Shown here: piece by piece, positions 15,887 through 25,697 of the stretch
Layout of the letters: every line of letters starts with the position of its first letter
Numbering within the stretch: the first letter of the stretch is position 1
DNA from: Kitasatospora azatica KCTC 9699
GTDB lineage: Bacteria; Actinomycetota; Actinomycetes; Streptomycetales; Streptomycetaceae
DNA: 64,000 bases
NCBI RefSeq assembly: GCF_000744785.1
Contig: NZ_JQMO01000003.1
Span: forward strand, 4,588,001 to 4,652,000
Direction: 5' to 3'
Made by a program: the position numbers and the translations under genes
Notes under the pieces: generated by a model
What the model saw: the letters and a program-made list of their open reading frames with translations, nothing else
Databases searched by the model: none
What the model was told of the DNA's origin: nothing

Positions 15887-16579
15887 TCAGCGAGCCTGCC
15901 CGCCGCCCTTGGGCATCCGGGCGCCCTTCGGCATCGGGCCCTTGGGGATCGGCGCCTTGGAGAGCAGGTCGCCCAGCGCACGCAGCCGGTCGTTGGTCTC
16001 GGTCACCTGGGCCGGCGAGATGGCGCGGGGCAGCCGCATCAGGGTGATCTGCAGCTTCTTCAGCGGCACCTCGCCCTCGCCGTCGCCGACCACGATGTCG
16101 TGCACCGGGATGTCGCCGACCACGCGGGACATCTTCTTCTTCTCGGCCGCGAGCAGCGGGCGCACCCGGTTCGGGTTGCCCTCACCGATCAGCGCGATGC
16201 CGGCCCGGCCCACCGCGCGGTAGACCGCGTCCTGGCTGCGGGTGACCGCCACCGGGGTCGGGTTGGCGCTCCAGCCGCGCTTGATGTTGTTGAGCACGGC
16301 CGCGGCAGCGCCGGGCTGGCCCTCCATCTGCCCGAACGCGGCCCGCTCAGCCCGACGGCCGAAGACGATGGCCGCGGCCAGGAACGCCACGATGAAGCCC
16401 AGGATCCCCAGGTAGATGGGGTGACCGATCAGGAAACCGATGGCGAGGAACACGCCGAAGGTGAGGAGGCCAACGCCTCCGATGATCAGGCCGATCTTGG
16501 TGTCGACCTTCTTGGTCATGATGTACGCCTGGCGGATCTGCTTGAGTCGCCCAGGAGTATCGGATGTTTCCCTCGCCAT
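15887..16579 (-). CDS. DUF4191 membrane protein
   Basis: 230 residues. Two adjacent transmembrane helices at about 28-70 (IGLIIGGVGLLTFGVFLAIG and YLGILGFIVAFLAAAIVFG) precede a cytosolic domain with LIGEGNPNRVRPLLAAEKKK and IPVHDIVVGDGEGEVPL. The C-terminus is Pro/Lys/Gly-rich. This is the actinobacterial DUF4191 family found next to lipA across the phylum; its function is unknown. ATG 16579 (MARETSDTPGRLKQ) fits family N-termini. It ends at the bidirectional hairpin shared with the RDD gene. Confidence 0.88.
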   Translation of the reverse strand: MARETSDTPGRLKQIRQAYIMTKKVDTKIGLIIGGVGLLTFGVFLAIGFLIGHPIYLGILGFIVAFLAAAIVFGRRAERAAFGQMEGQPGAAAAVLNNIKRGWSANPTPVAVTRSQDAVYRAVGRAGIALIGEGNPNRVRPLLAAEKKKMSRVVGDIPVHDIVVGDGEGEVPLKKLQITLMRLPRAISPAQVTETNDRLRALGDLLSKAPIPKGPMPKGARMPKGGGQAR

Positions 16580-16642
16580 GAAGGTCATGGTACGTGGCAG
16601 GGGCGGCGGATAACGAAGCCCGGTCCCGATTCGGACCGAACC

Positions 16643-16730
16643 GTGATCCGTACGGTCCCGCCGCCGTGATCCGTACGGTCGCGCGGCAGTAATTCGTACC
16701 GTCCCGCGGCCGTGATCCGTACGGTCCCAG
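16643..16730. repeat. tandem array, four 23-bp units
   Basis: Units begin at 16643, 16666, 16689 and 16712 with an exact 23-base period; the consensus starts GTGATCCGTACGGTCCCG. The core CCGTACGG is itself palindromic. The third unit has diverged (GTAATTCGTACCGTC) and the fourth is cut short. It lies in the gap between the DUF4191 start and the small gene at 16750-16908. No coding frame runs through it. Confidence 0.85.
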
Positions 16731-16749
16731 CGCTGCTCCTCGCAGCGTC

Positions 16750-16908
16750 CTAGCGACCCTGCACCAGGGCCAGCGCCGCCTCGCGGTCGGCCGCGTGCCG
16801 GCGGTTCTCGCAGACCGCGCTCCAGGCGTTCAGCCGGGCCTGGTTGCGGCCGCCGGCCAGCAGCACGCGATCCGCCAGCCTGATCGCCACTGAGATGGTG
16901 GTACGCAT
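16750..16908 (-). CDS. small conserved hypothetical protein (52 aa)
   Basis: A 52-residue basic protein, MRTTISVAIRLADRVLLAGG to the end EAALALVQGR, with no transmembrane segment. I recall an equivalent small gene between lipA and the DUF4191 gene in streptomycetes, which with normal codon use supports it as real. ATG 16908 is used; a longer frame back to 17034 would run into non-conserved sequence. No function can be assigned. It is flanked by tandem repeat arrays on both sides. Confidence 0.6.
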   Translation of the reverse strand: MRTTISVAIRLADRVLLAGGRNQARLNAWSAVCENRRHAADREAALALVQGR

Positions 16909-17024
16909 GTCGGGCCACTCCCCTCGCCGAGCCTGCTGCCAGTCTCGACGACCGCTGTTACCGGCCGATGACCTGTCGGTCAAGGGCGAATGAAAACGAG
17001 GGCCCGAGCCGCACCCGGCCCGGA

Positions 17025-17104
17025 CCCTCGTCACACAGCGCCCTCGTCACACAGCGCCCTCGTCACACAGCGCCCTCGTCACTCAGCAACCTCGTCACTC
17101 AGCA
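17025..17104. repeat. tandem array, five 16-bp units
   Basis: Five head-to-tail copies starting at 17025, 17041, 17057, 17073 and 17089. The first three are CCCTCGTCACACAGCG; the last two are CCCTCGTCACTCAGCA and ACCTCGTCACTCAGCA. It is located 24 bases past the lipA stop, in a 219-base gap. Non-coding; it may be slippage-prone spacer. Confidence 0.9.
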
Positions 17105-17127
17105 ACCCCACCGAACGCCGCGACCGC

Positions 17128-18081
17128 TCAGACCGCGGACTTCGCCCGGTGCTCCAGCGCCTGCCGGTACAGCCGGCCCGCGCGGTAGGAGGAGCGCACC
17201 AGCGGCCCGGACATCACGCCGGCGAAGCCGAGCTCCTCGGCCTCCTGCTGCAGCTCCACGAACTCCTGCGGCTTGACCCACCGCTCCACGGGGTGATGAC
17301 GCACCGAGGGGCGCAGGTACTGGGTGATGGTGATCAGCTCGCAGCCGGCGCCGACCAGGTCGGCCAGCGCCTGGCTGACCTCCTCGCGGGTCTCGCCCAT
17401 GCCCAGGATCAGGTTGGACTTGGTCACCAGACCGGCCGCGCGGGCCTGGGTGATGACGTCCAGCGAACGCTCGTAGCGGAACGCGGGGCGGATCCGCTTG
17501 AAGATCCGCGGCACCGTCTCGACGTTGTGCGCCAGCACCTCGGGGCGGGACGAGAAGACCTCGGCCAGCTGCTCGGGCACCGCGTTGAAGTCGGGGATCA
17601 GCAGCTCGACACCGGTGCGGCCGGCCTCGCGGGAGGCGGTCATCGCGTGCACCTGGCGGACCGTCTCGGCGTACAGCCAGGCGCCGCCGTCCTCCAGGTC
17701 GTCACGGGCGACACCGGTGATGGTCGCGTAGTTGAGGTCCATGGTGACGATGGACTCGGCGACCCGGCGCGGCTCGTCCCGGTCGAAGTCGGCGGGCTTG
17801 CCGGTGTCGATCTGGCAGAAGTCACAGCGGCGGGTGCACTGGTCACCGCCGATCAGGAAGGTGGCCTCGCGGTCCTCCCAGCACTCGAAGATGTTGGGGC
17901 AGCCGGCCTCCTGACAGACCGTGTGCAGCCCCTCCTTCTTCACCAGCGACTGGAGGGCGTTGTACTCCGGGCCCATCTTCGCCCGGGTCTTGATCCACTC
18001 GGGCTTCCGCTCGATGGGGGTCTCGCTGTTGCGGACCTCCAGGCGGAGAAGCTTCCTGCCGTCGGGTGCGACAGCGGACAC
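17128..18081 (-). CDS. lipA: lipoyl synthase
   Basis: 317 residues. A radical-SAM enzyme inserting two sulfurs into protein-bound octanoyl groups. The auxiliary cluster motif [12 protein letters not shown] and the radical-SAM motif CTRRCDFC are both present, along with the C-terminal RSSYRAG that ligates the auxiliary cluster by Ser. GTG 18081 ([15 protein letters not shown]) is preferred over an upstream start at 18177, which would include the promoter region. It follows lipB by 118 bases. Its product is needed for the E2 protein encoded at 27435-29183 and for GcvH. Confidence 0.97.
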   Translation of the reverse strand: MSAVAPDGRKLLRLEVRNSETPIERKPEWIKTRAKMGPEYNALQSLVKKEGLHTVCQEAGCPNIFECWEDREATFLIGGDQCTRRCDFCQIDTGKPADFDRDEPRRVAESIVTMDLNYATITGVARDDLEDGGAWLYAETVRQVHAMTASREAGRTGVELLIPDFNAVPEQLAEVFSSRPEVLAHNVETVPRIFKRIRPAFRYERSLDVITQARAAGLVTKSNLILGMGETREEVSQALADLVGAGCELITITQYLRPSVRHHPVERWVKPQEFVELQQEAEELGFAGVMSGPLVRSSYRAGRLYRQALEHRAKSAV

Positions 18082-18199
18082 ATCGGCTCCTAGAAGTAGA
18101 CGGGGTACCCCCAGGGTACGCCTGTGCTTGTACGGTCTTCGCCGGGCCGGTGCCCCGCAATCGCAGGGCAACAGCACTACCGGACGGTAGATTCCCGGA

Positions 18200-18997
18200 T
18201 CAGTGGGTGAGGGCGGGGTCGGGTAGCTCGGCGAGGACCTCGGCCAGCCGCTTCTCGACCACCGGGACCACCTCGCCGACCGGCACGTCCCGGCCCAGCT
18301 CGGTGGAGAGCGAGCCCACCCCGGCGTCCCGGATCCCGCAGGGGATGATCCGGTCGAACCAGGTCATGTCCGGATTGCAGTTGAGCGCGAAGCCGTGCAT
18401 GGTCACGCCGCGCGCCACCCGGACGCCGATCGCGGCCAGCTTGCGGTCGTCGCCGCGCTGGCCGGCGTTGGACGGCGCGTACTCGGGGCCGGCCAGGCGC
18501 GGGTCGATGCCCAGCGGCAGGCCCATCCGCAGGGTCAGCTTGCCGATGTCGACCACCTGGGCCGGGTCCACCGTCGCGTCCGGCAGCTCCTGGCCGAGCA
18601 CCCAGACGCCGCTGCGGCCCTCGACCCGGGTGGACTCCACGCCCAGGTCGGCGCAGGCGCGGATCAGGGCCTCCTCGAGCCGGCGGACATAGGCGACCAC
18701 GTCCATCGGCTCGGGCAGCTTGACGATCGGGTAGCCGACCAGCTGGCCCGGGCCGTGCCAGGTGCCCTCGCCGCCGCGGTTGACCTGGACCACGGGGGTG
18801 TCGTCCAGCGGCAGGTCCTCGGGCTTGGTCCGCTTGCCGGCGGTGAAGACCGGCGGGTGCTCCAGCAGCAGCACGGTGTCCGGGATCTCGTCGGCCATCC
18901 GCAGCGCGTGCAGCCGCTGCTGCTCCTCCCAGGCCAGCTGGTAGGGGACGGCGCTCTCGCCGATGCCCATCCGGACGAACCGCACGTTCTGACTCAC
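18200..18997 (-). CDS. lipB: octanoyl-[ACP]-protein octanoyltransferase
   Basis: 265 residues. It moves octanoate from acyl carrier protein to lipoyl domains, the step before Lip[19 protein letters not shown], the catalytic Lys in [10 protein letters not shown] and the catalytic Cys in [11 protein letters not shown] are all visible. Two tandem GTG codons (19000 and 18997) could start translation; a GAGCAG lies a few bases upstream and 18997 is used. It lies just before lipA on the same strand. Confidence 0.96.
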   Translation of the reverse strand: MSQNVRFVRMGIGESAVPYQLAWEEQQRLHALRMADEIPDTVLLLEHPPVFTAGKRTKPEDLPLDDTPVVQVNRGGEGTWHGPGQLVGYPIVKLPEPMDVVAYVRRLEEALIRACADLGVESTRVEGRSGVWVLGQELPDATVDPAQVVDIGKLTLRMGLPLGIDPRLAGPEYAPSNAGQRGDDRKLAAIGVRVARGVTMHGFALNCNPDMTWFDRIIPCGIRDAGVGSLSTELGRDVPVGEVVPVVEKRLAEVLAELPDPALTH

Positions 18998-19062
18998 CAC
19001 TGCTCCTTGCCACGGGCCGACGTAACCAGTGCGACCAACCTCGCCACTGTACGCCTGCTCGT

Positions 19063-21039
19063 TCACCCGTCCGAGTGGCTGTCCGAGAGCAGCTGCAGCC
19101 GCAGTGCCAGCTGCAGCTCCAGCGAGCGCTCCGGGTGGCTCCAGTCGCGGCCGAGCAGCACCTCGACCCGGTCCAGGCGCTGCACCACGGTGTTCACGTG
19201 GACGTGCAGCTCGTCCTTGGCGCGGGTGAGGCTGCCGCCGCAGGCGAAGTAGGCGCGGACGGTGCGGACCAGCTCGGTGCCCCGGCGGGCGTCGTAGTCC
19301 AGCAGAGGGCCGAGGGTGCGCTCCACGAAGCCCGCGACGTCGTGCCCGTCGCCGAGCAGCACGCCGAGGAAGCCGAGCGACTGGGCCGAGGCGCCGTCCC
19401 CCGCCCGCCCCAGGGCCCGCAGCGCCCGCACGCAGCGCACCGCCTCCGCGTGCGCGGCGGCCAGCGCGGCGGGGCCGGCCGCGACCCGTCCGCCGCCGAC
19501 CGTCACCGGCTGTCCGGCCAGCCGGGCCAGTCGTTCGGCGGCGGCCGCCGCGGCGGCGTCGGGGGAGGTGGCGCCGTCGTCCGGCAGCAGCAGCACCACG
19601 GCTTCGCCGTGCTCGGCGCTGACCCCGCGCGAGCCGGCCGGCGCCCGCTGCCCGAAGAGGTACTGCGCGGCGGCCCCGGCGAGGCGGGCCCGGCCGTCCG
19701 GAGCGGTCTCGGCGACCAGCACCAGGTGCCGGCGGGCCAGGTCCACGCCGAGCCGGCGGCCGCGGGCCAGCAGCCCGGCCGGGTCGCGCCCGGGCGCGGT
19801 CAGCAGGTCGGTGAGCAGCTCGCCGCGGACCCGGTTCTCCGCCTCCGCCACCGAGCGGCGCAGCAGCAGGAGCAGCGCGGTGACCACGCCGCCGCGCTCG
19901 AACAACCGCCGGTCGGCGTCGTCCAGTTCGGGCCGGCCGCGGAGCACCAGGCTGCCCAGCGGCTCCTGGCCGGCCAGCACCGCGCAGACCCAGCGGTCGC
20001 CGTGCCGGACCGAGCGGCCCTCGGTCCGCGAGCGCTCCACCGCCTCGGCGAGCCGCTGCGGCGCGGCGGGGCGCCCGGCCAGCGGGTGGCCCTCGGCGTC
20101 GTGCACCGCGATCTCGCACTCGAGCAGTCCGGCCAGCTCGGCGGCCACCTCGGCCACGTCGGCCCCGCGCAGCACCAGGTCGGTGAGCCGGTCGTGGGCC
20201 TGCTCGGCGCGCTGCACCGCGGCGGCGTGCGCCTGGATGACCGTGTTGGCGGCGTTCAGTTCGGCGAGCGCGGCCCGGGTGTCGGCCAGCGCCTTCGCCG
20301 TGTCCAGCGCGATCGCGGCGTGTGCGGCCAGCGAGCAGAGCAGCGCGACCTCGTCGGGGGAGAAGGCGCGTGGCGAGCGGTCGGCGGCGAACAGCACCCC
20401 GATCACGCTCTTGCCGAGCAGTAGCGGCACGCCCAGGATCGCGACCAGCCCCTCCTCCAGCACTCCCGCGTCGATCCGGCCGGTGTGCCGGAACCGGTCG
20501 TCGGTGCGGTAGTCGGGGGTGGCGTACGGGCGGGCGGTCTGCGCGACCAGGCCGCCGAGGCCGTCGCCGAGGCTGAGCCGCAGGTTCTGGAAGAGGGTCG
20601 AGACCGAGCCGTCGGTGACCCGCATGTAGGTGTCGCCGGCCGCCTCGTCCGGCAGGGTCAGATAGGCGGTGTCGGTGCCGAGCAGCATCCGGGCCCGGCG
20701 GACGATCGCCTGGAGGACGGCGTCCAGGTCGCGGGAGGCGGCCAAGTCGGTGGCGGTGTCGAAGAGGGCGGTCAACTCGGTCTCGCGGCGGCGGTGCTGA
20801 CGCAGCGTCCGGTGCACCCGCAGGGCCAGCCAGGTGGCCTCGTCCAGTTCGGCCAGCAACCCCGGGTCGGCGCCCTGGCGGCGGGCCTCGGCGAGCACTT
20901 CGGAGAAGTTCTCGGTGGCCGCCGTGCCGCCGGCGAGCAGGTCGAGCAGCCGGCGCAGCGCGGGAGCGGCGCCGCTCGGCGTCGCCGTGCCGGGTGCGCC
21001 GTCGGACGGCGGGGCGGGGTGGCTCATGGTGCCGGACAT
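19063..21039 (-). CDS. GAF-domain regulator with PucR-type C-terminal HTH
   Basis: About 658 residues. A GAF domain spans roughly 100-260 ([20 protein letters not shown] to [14 protein letters not shown]), followed by a coiled-coil linker ([20 protein letters not shown]), a diverged middle domain, and a PucR-type helix-turn-helix near the end: [20 protein letters not shown] then [20 protein letters not shown]. It is therefore a ligand-sensing transcription factor. Candidate ATGs are 21078, 21039 and 21027; 21039 is used. It is divergent from the HTH/TPR regulator at 21340 with a 300-base shared upstream region; targets unknown. Confidence 0.85.
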   Translation of the reverse strand: MSGTMSHPAPPSDGAPGTATPSGAAPALRRLLDLLAGGTAATENFSEVLAEARRQGADPGLLAELDEATWLALRVHRTLRQHRRRETELTALFDTATDLAASRDLDAVLQAIVRRARMLLGTDTAYLTLPDEAAGDTYMRVTDGSVSTLFQNLRLSLGDGLGGLVAQTARPYATPDYRTDDRFRHTGRIDAGVLEEGLVAILGVPLLLGKSVIGVLFAADRSPRAFSPDEVALLCSLAAHAAIALDTAKALADTRAALAELNAANTVIQAHAAAVQRAEQAHDRLTDLVLRGADVAEVAAELAGLLECEIAVHDAEGHPLAGRPAAPQRLAEAVERSRTEGRSVRHGDRWVCAVLAGQEPLGSLVLRGRPELDDADRRLFERGGVVTALLLLLRRSVAEAENRVRGELLTDLLTAPGRDPAGLLARGRRLGVDLARRHLVLVAETAPDGRARLAGAAAQYLFGQRAPAGSRGVSAEHGEAVVLLLPDDGATSPDAAAAAAAERLARLAGQPVTVGGGRVAAGPAALAAAHAEAVRCVRALRALGRAGDGASAQSLGFLGVLLGDGHDVAGFVERTLGPLLDYDARRGTELVRTVRAYFACGGSLTRAKDELHVHVNTVVQRLDRVEVLLGRDWSHPERSLELQLALRLQLLSDSHSDG

Positions 21040-21339
21040 GGTGTCAGAACCGGCGCGGCGGAGGGAAGGTCTCGGCATGTGCGCCACCGCCACAGTCCCA
21101 AGAGCGGCTGTGGCGGTCGAAACCATGGAGGCGTGAAGGCGCCATAACCGCGCATTTCCAAACCCCGAGCGCCCCACCTTCATCGGATCGGGCGCCGTAG
21201 CTTCACCCGTTCGGGGGATGGCCTGCCCTAATCCGCCCATAGCGCCCGAATGCTCGCTACATTCACGCCGATTCCCGACAGGGGCGTCGCGCAAGGCACC
21301 GGGGGGCCGGACTGCGGCGTCCGAGAGGTGTTGACTGAC
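21040..21339. other. divergent promoter region between two regulators
   Basis: 300 bases between the GAF/PucR regulator and the HTH/TPR regulator. No strong palindrome, hairpin or small frame was found. The right end carries GAGAGG (21323-21328), the probable ribosome site of the downstream gene. Confidence 0.4.
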
Positions 21340-23091
21340 ATGCCCCAACGGCCTGCAACCGACAGCCCGGCCTACGGTCCGCTCGAACCACTGGACCCGC
21401 ACGGACGGCACAGCGAACCCGGATCGCACGGCGAGCCGCTGCTTCCCGGCGCCACCCTGCCCGGGCAGCGCCAGGACCGACCGCTGGCCGAGCACCATCC
21501 GGACGGGCTCGCGGCGGACGCCCCGCACTCCGACCCGAGCCGCGCCCAGAACCCGCTGCTCGCGGCACTGATCGAGGAGGCCGGCTTCTCGCACGCGGGC
21601 CTGGCCCGACGGGTCGACCAGCTGGGCCTGGAACACGGCCTGGACCTGCGCTACGACAAGACCTCGGTGACCCGCTGGCTGCGTGGCCAGCAGCCGCGCG
21701 GCGCCACGCCCGCGCTGATCGCCGAGGTGTTCACCCGCCGGCTCGGCCGTCGGCTCTCCGCCCAGGACATCGGCCTGGACGCCTGCGCGCCGGTGTACGC
21801 CGGCCTGGAGTTCGCCGAGACGCCGCAGGAGGCGGTGGACATCGTCGCCAGCATGTGGCGCAAGGACACCGGGCCGCAGTCCGAGCTGCGGCGGATCGCC
21901 TTCACCCCGGCCGGCCTGGTGGTGCCCAGCCGCGACTGGCTGATCGGGCGCGGCGACGAGCAGGTCGCCCGGGACGGCTCGGCGGGCATCTACGTGCCGG
22001 GCCCGGACGGCCCGCTGTCCCGGCTCGACCCGACGGCCGAGCACGGCGACCAGCCGGCCCGCGCCGGCATCCCGGCGGGCCGGGTGCCCTCGCAGGCCCG
22101 CCGCCCGCTGGTCTCCGGCACCCGGACCGCCGCGCTGCCGCCACCGCGTCCGGAGGACCGCCCCCGGGCGCCGCGTGCCGGGCTGCGGGTGGGACGCGGC
22201 GACATCGCCGCCGTCCGCGCGGTCGGCGACCTGTTCCGCGCGCTGGACAACGCCTACGGCGGCGGCCACGCCCGCCAGGCGCTGGTCCGGTACCTGGAGA
22301 GCGAGGCCGAGCCGATGCTGCGCGGCCGCTACGGCGAGCAGATCGGCCGGGCACTGTTCGCCGCCGTCGCCGACCTGACCCGGCTGGCCGGCTGGACCAG
22401 CTTCGACATCGCCGCGCACGGCCTGGCCCAGCGCTACTTCGTGCAGGCGCTGCGGCTCTCCCAGGCGGCCGGCGACCGGGTGCTCGGCGGCTACGTGCTG
22501 ATCACCATGAGCCAGCAGGCGGTGCACCTGGGCCACGGCCGGGAGGCCGTCCAACTCGCCCGGGTGGCGCAGCAGGGCGTCGGCACGGCGTCCCCCGCCA
22601 CCGTCCAGTCGCTGATGCACGCCGCCGAGGCGCGCGGCCACGGGGTGCTGGGCGACGCCCGCTCCTGCACCACCGCGCTGGTCCGCTCCGAGCGCGCCCT
22701 CGCGCTGGCCCGCCCCGGCGACGACCTGCCCTCCTGGGCCCGCTACTTCGACGAAGCCCAGCTCGCCGACGAGTTCGCACACTGCTACCGCGACCTGCAG
22801 CAGTGGCGCCCGGCCGCCCAGCACGCCGAGAAGTCACTGCGCCTGCGCTCGGCCACCTACGCCCGCAGCAGGGTCTTCTGCCGCATCGTGCTGGCCGCCG
22901 CCCGCCTGGGCCTCGGCGACCTGGACGAGTCCTGCGCCCTCGCCACTGAGGCCCTGCGCGCCGCCGGCGAGATGCGCTCCGCCCGCACCGTCGAATACCT
23001 GCGCGACTTCCACCGCCGCCTCGCCCCCTACCGCGGCAGCCCCGCCGCCCGCGCCTTCGAAGAGGCAGCCCGCCAGGCGGGGGTGATCTGA
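21340..23091 (+). CDS. large HTH/TPR-type regulator, NsdA-like
   Basis: 583 residues. After a disordered His/Pro/Asp-rich ~70 residues, residues ~73-125 form an XRE-like helix-turn-helix (NPLLAALIEEAGFSHAGLAR then KTSVTRWLRGQQPRG). The second half is all-helical with TPR-like repeats (GWTSFDIAAHGLAQRYFVQA, LGHGREAVQLARVA, GDLDESCALATEAL). This architecture is that of NsdA and its paralogues, which repress differentiation and antibiotic production in streptomycetes; orthology to NsdA itself is not claimed. ATG 21340 is used, with GTG 21328 as an alternative. Confidence 0.72.
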   Translation: MPQRPATDSPAYGPLEPLDPHGRHSEPGSHGEPLLPGATLPGQRQDRPLAEHHPDGLAADAPHSDPSRAQNPLLAALIEEAGFSHAGLARRVDQLGLEHGLDLRYDKTSVTRWLRGQQPRGATPALIAEVFTRRLGRRLSAQDIGLDACAPVYAGLEFAETPQEAVDIVASMWRKDTGPQSELRRIAFTPAGLVVPSRDWLIGRGDEQVARDGSAGIYVPGPDGPLSRLDPTAEHGDQPARAGIPAGRVPSQARRPLVSGTRTAALPPPRPEDRPRAPRAGLRVGRGDIAAVRAVGDLFRALDNAYGGGHARQALVRYLESEAEPMLRGRYGEQIGRALFAAVADLTRLAGWTSFDIAAHGLAQRYFVQALRLSQAAGDRVLGGYVLITMSQQAVHLGHGREAVQLARVAQQGVGTASPATVQSLMHAAEARGHGVLGDARSCTTALVRSERALALARPGDDLPSWARYFDEAQLADEFAHCYRDLQQWRPAAQHAEKSLRLRSATYARSRVFCRIVLAAARLGLGDLDESCALATEALRAAGEMRSARTVEYLRDFHRRLAPYRGSPAARAFEEAARQAGVI

Positions 23092-23138
23092 GGAAGCGCC
23101 ATGGGGGACGTCGCCGAACGTCCCCCATGCTGTCGCGC

Positions 23139-24470
23139 TCAGGCCGCCGCCCGGTCCTGGCGGACCTGGGGGACGGTGGCCAGGCCGAGGTCGCGCAGCA
23201 CCGCGTCGGCTGCTCGCCGGCCGGAGACCAGGGCGCCCTGGGCGCTGCTGGTGTCGCGGTGGTCGCCGCAGACGTAGAGGCCGGCGAGGACCCGCACCGG
23301 GCGGCGGAAGTTGTGCGGTGGCGGCATGGCCGGTACCGCGTCCGGCAGGTGACGGACGCTCAGGAACTCCCACTCGCGCGCCGAGACCCCGTACAGCTCG
23401 GCCAGCCGGGCCCGTACCGCGGGCTCGAGTGCGGCCGGCCCGCCGGCGCCGAAGGCCCGGCGGCCGAGCACGGTGGTGGCCACCAGGGAGCGGCCGGCCG
23501 GGGCGTAGGACTCGTGGACCTGACTGAGGACCAGCGAGTGCGAGACCGGGGCCGGGCCGGAGCTGCGGTCGGCGTCCAGCAGCAGCACCGCCTCGTTCAA
23601 CGGCGACTGGGAGGCGGTGTGGTAGTAGGTCGTCACGGAGTGGAAGTCGGGTAGCCGCAGACCGGGCAGCAGCTCGGCCGCCGAGCGGGCGTCGGTGGCC
23701 AGCACCACCGCGCGGGCGCCGATCCGACCGTGCTCGGCGGTGGCCACCCCGTCGGTGCCGACCGCGGTCACCCGCACCCCGAGCCGTACCGTGCCCGGCG
23801 GCAGGGCCCCGGCGAGCTGTCCGGGGACGGCCGCGGTGCCGGCGGCGGGCAGGGCGAGGCGGCCGCGGGCGTAGCCGCGCAGCACCAGGTCGGCGACCCG
23901 GCTGCTGGTGCCCAGTGCGGGGTCGCTGAGCAGCGCGGTGAGCAGGGGGCGCAGGAAGCCTTCCACCACCTTGGGCGGCAGGCCGCGGTCGGCCAGCGCG
24001 CGGGCGGTGGTGGTCTCGGGCCGGGTCAGCAGCCGGGCGACCGGGGTGCCGGCCAGCCGGCCGAGGGTGGCGCCGAGCCGGGCCTTCTCCAGCGGGCTGC
24101 CCAGCGGTGAACGGGCGGCGGCCTGCCTTGCGGTGGGCAGTTGCGGGGCGCCGACCCGGTAGCGGCGGCCGCCGCTGTGCACCAGCACCCCGGGTGCCAG
24201 CGGGCACAGCGCCAGGTCGTCCAGGTCGAGCCGGCGGACCAGCTCGGGAAATCCGGTGTTGAGCAGTTGGCCGCCGTGGTCCAGCCGGTATCCGTCCAGC
24301 TGGTGGCCGGCCATCCGGCCGCCGAGCCGCTCGGTCGCCTCCAGCACCTGGACCTGTAGTCCGGCGGTGGTCAACGAGCGGGCGACCGCGAGGCCGGCCA
24401 GCCCAGCGCCCACCACGACCACGTCGGGGTCGTCGGGGCGGCTGCGGCGGGCTATGTCGTGTGGGGTCAC
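23139..24470 (-). CDS. FAD-dependent amine oxidase/protoporphyrinogen oxidase-like
   Basis: 443 residues. The dinucleotide-binding motif VVVVGAGLAGLAVARSL is followed by the glutamate-ended strand VLEATERLGGRM, and the C-terminal FAD site reads LYVCGDHRDTSSAQGALVSGR. It belongs to the NAD(P)-binding Rossmann/amine oxidoreductase family, which includes phytoene desaturase and HemY relatives. The substrate cannot be read from the sequence. GTG 24470 follows a good AGGGAGGGAG site. The upstream epimerase gene is on the same strand 222 bases away, so co-transcription is uncertain. Confidence 0.85.
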   Translation of the reverse strand: MTPHDIARRSRPDDPDVVVVGAGLAGLAVARSLTTAGLQVQVLEATERLGGRMAGHQLDGYRLDHGGQLLNTGFPELVRRLDLDDLALCPLAPGVLVHSGGRRYRVGAPQLPTARQAAARSPLGSPLEKARLGATLGRLAGTPVARLLTRPETTTARALADRGLPPKVVEGFLRPLLTALLSDPALGTSSRVADLVLRGYARGRLALPAAGTAAVPGQLAGALPPGTVRLGVRVTAVGTDGVATAEHGRIGARAVVLATDARSAAELLPGLRLPDFHSVTTYYHTASQSPLNEAVLLLDADRSSGPAPVSHSLVLSQVHESYAPAGRSLVATTVLGRRAFGAGGPAALEPAVRARLAELYGVSAREWEFLSVRHLPDAVPAMPPPHNFRRPVRVLAGLYVCGDHRDTSSAQGALVSGRRAADAVLRDLGLATVPQVRQDRAAA

Positions 24471-24692
24471 GGGCGAGCTCCCTCCCTGGTCCCGGAGCTC
24501 CGGCCGGCAGACGGCTGCGGGCGTGCCGGGACGGTCCGAGTGGGTGATGCCCCGTCAGAACCTTGATCAGGCAAGGCCATCGGCACGGATCGATGGGTAC
24601 CCTGTCACGCCGGTGGCACGCCGGGGGGCACGCGCCGTCCTCGTGCGCCGTGCCGTGTGCCCCTAGCGCCTGACGGGCTCAGCCGGACCGGC

Positions 24693-25598
24693 TCAGAGCG
24701 CGGCCCGCACGGCGTCGTCCACCTCCGGGTGGGCGAAGCTGAACCCGGCCGCCAGCAGTTTCGCGGGCACCACCCGGTGGCTGCCCACCACCTCCACCGC
24801 CATCTCGCCCAGCACCAGCTTCAAGGCGAACTCCGGGACCGCGAACAGCGTCGGCCGGCCCAGCACCCGCCCCATCGCCGCGGTCAGCTCGGCGTTGGTC
24901 ACCGGGTGCGGCGCCGTCAGGTTGACCGGCCCGCTGACCTGCGCGTTGTCGATCAGGAAGCGCAGCGCCGCGATCTGGTCGGCCAGCGAGATGAAGCTCC
25001 AGTACTGCTCGCCCGAGCCCAGCCGACCGCCCAGCCCCAGCTTGAACAGCGGGAACAGCCGTCCCCCGGCCCCGCCCTCGGCACTCAGCACCAGCCCGGT
25101 GCGCGGATGCACCACCCGGATCCCCGCCTCGGCGGCCGGCCGCGCCGCACCCTCCCAGTCCACGCAGACCCGGGCCAGGAAGTCGTCCCCGGCCGGCGCC
25201 GTCTCGTCGATCAGCCGGTCCCCGGTCTGCCCGTAGTAGCCCACCGCCGAGGCACTGACCAACACCGCGGGCGGGGCGTCCAGTTCGGCCAGCGCGGCGG
25301 CCAGGGTGCGGGTGCCGAGCACCCGGCTGTCGCGGATCTCGCGCCGGTAGGCCTCGGTCCAGCGGCGGTCGGCCACCCCGGCGCCGGCCAGGTGGACCAC
25401 CGCCTCGACGCCCAGCAGGCCGGCCCGGTCCAGCTCGCCACGGGCCGGATGCCAGCCGACACCGACCGTGCCGTCGGGCCGCGGCCCGAGCTCCGAGCGC
25501 CGGCGGACCAGCCGGACCACCTGGTGGCCGTCGGCCAGCAGCGAACGGACGAGGGCGGAGCCGATCAGCCCCGTGGAACCGGTGACAGCGATGCGCAT
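24693..25598 (-). CDS. TIGR01777 family NAD(P)-binding epimerase (YfcH-like)
   Basis: 301 residues. An extended SDR with MRIAVTGSTGLIGSALVRSL at the N-terminus, VVHLAGAGVADRRWT (a hallmark of the TIGR01777/YfcH group), the SASAVGYYG segment with the active-site Tyr position, and a C-terminal DUF1731 region (GEMAVEVVGSHRVVPAKLLA, GFSFAHPEVDDAVRAAL). The substrate is unknown. ATG 25598 is divergent from the DUF2510 gene at 25698. Confidence 0.9.
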   Translation of the reverse strand: MRIAVTGSTGLIGSALVRSLLADGHQVVRLVRRRSELGPRPDGTVGVGWHPARGELDRAGLLGVEAVVHLAGAGVADRRWTEAYRREIRDSRVLGTRTLAAALAELDAPPAVLVSASAVGYYGQTGDRLIDETAPAGDDFLARVCVDWEGAARPAAEAGIRVVHPRTGLVLSAEGGAGGRLFPLFKLGLGGRLGSGEQYWSFISLADQIAALRFLIDNAQVSGPVNLTAPHPVTNAELTAAMGRVLGRPTLFAVPEFALKLVLGEMAVEVVGSHRVVPAKLLAAGFSFAHPEVDDAVRAAL

Positions 25599-25697
25599 GC
25601 CGCCATCCTGGCACCCGGGCGCGGACGAAGCGGCGCTGACCCGCGCTCAGGTCGCCCACGCTGTCTGCACCGCGCGGTCGACCGATACGGTAACGCC

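Noticed and set aside
16643-16730. Possible CRISPR array
   Set aside because: The 23-bp units are contiguous without spacers, and no cas gene is present.
19063-22824. A 1253-codon open frame on the minus strand
   Set aside because: Its first ~590 codons are antisense to the HTH/TPR regulator gene and show no family; only the part from about 21039 onward encodes the GAF/PucR regulator. GC-rich third-position bias keeps the antisense frame open.
24657-25697. N-terminal extension of the DUF2510 protein by about 350 codons
   Set aside because: The extension is antisense to the epimerase gene. The WW-like DUF2510 module begins at GTG 25698, where family members start.
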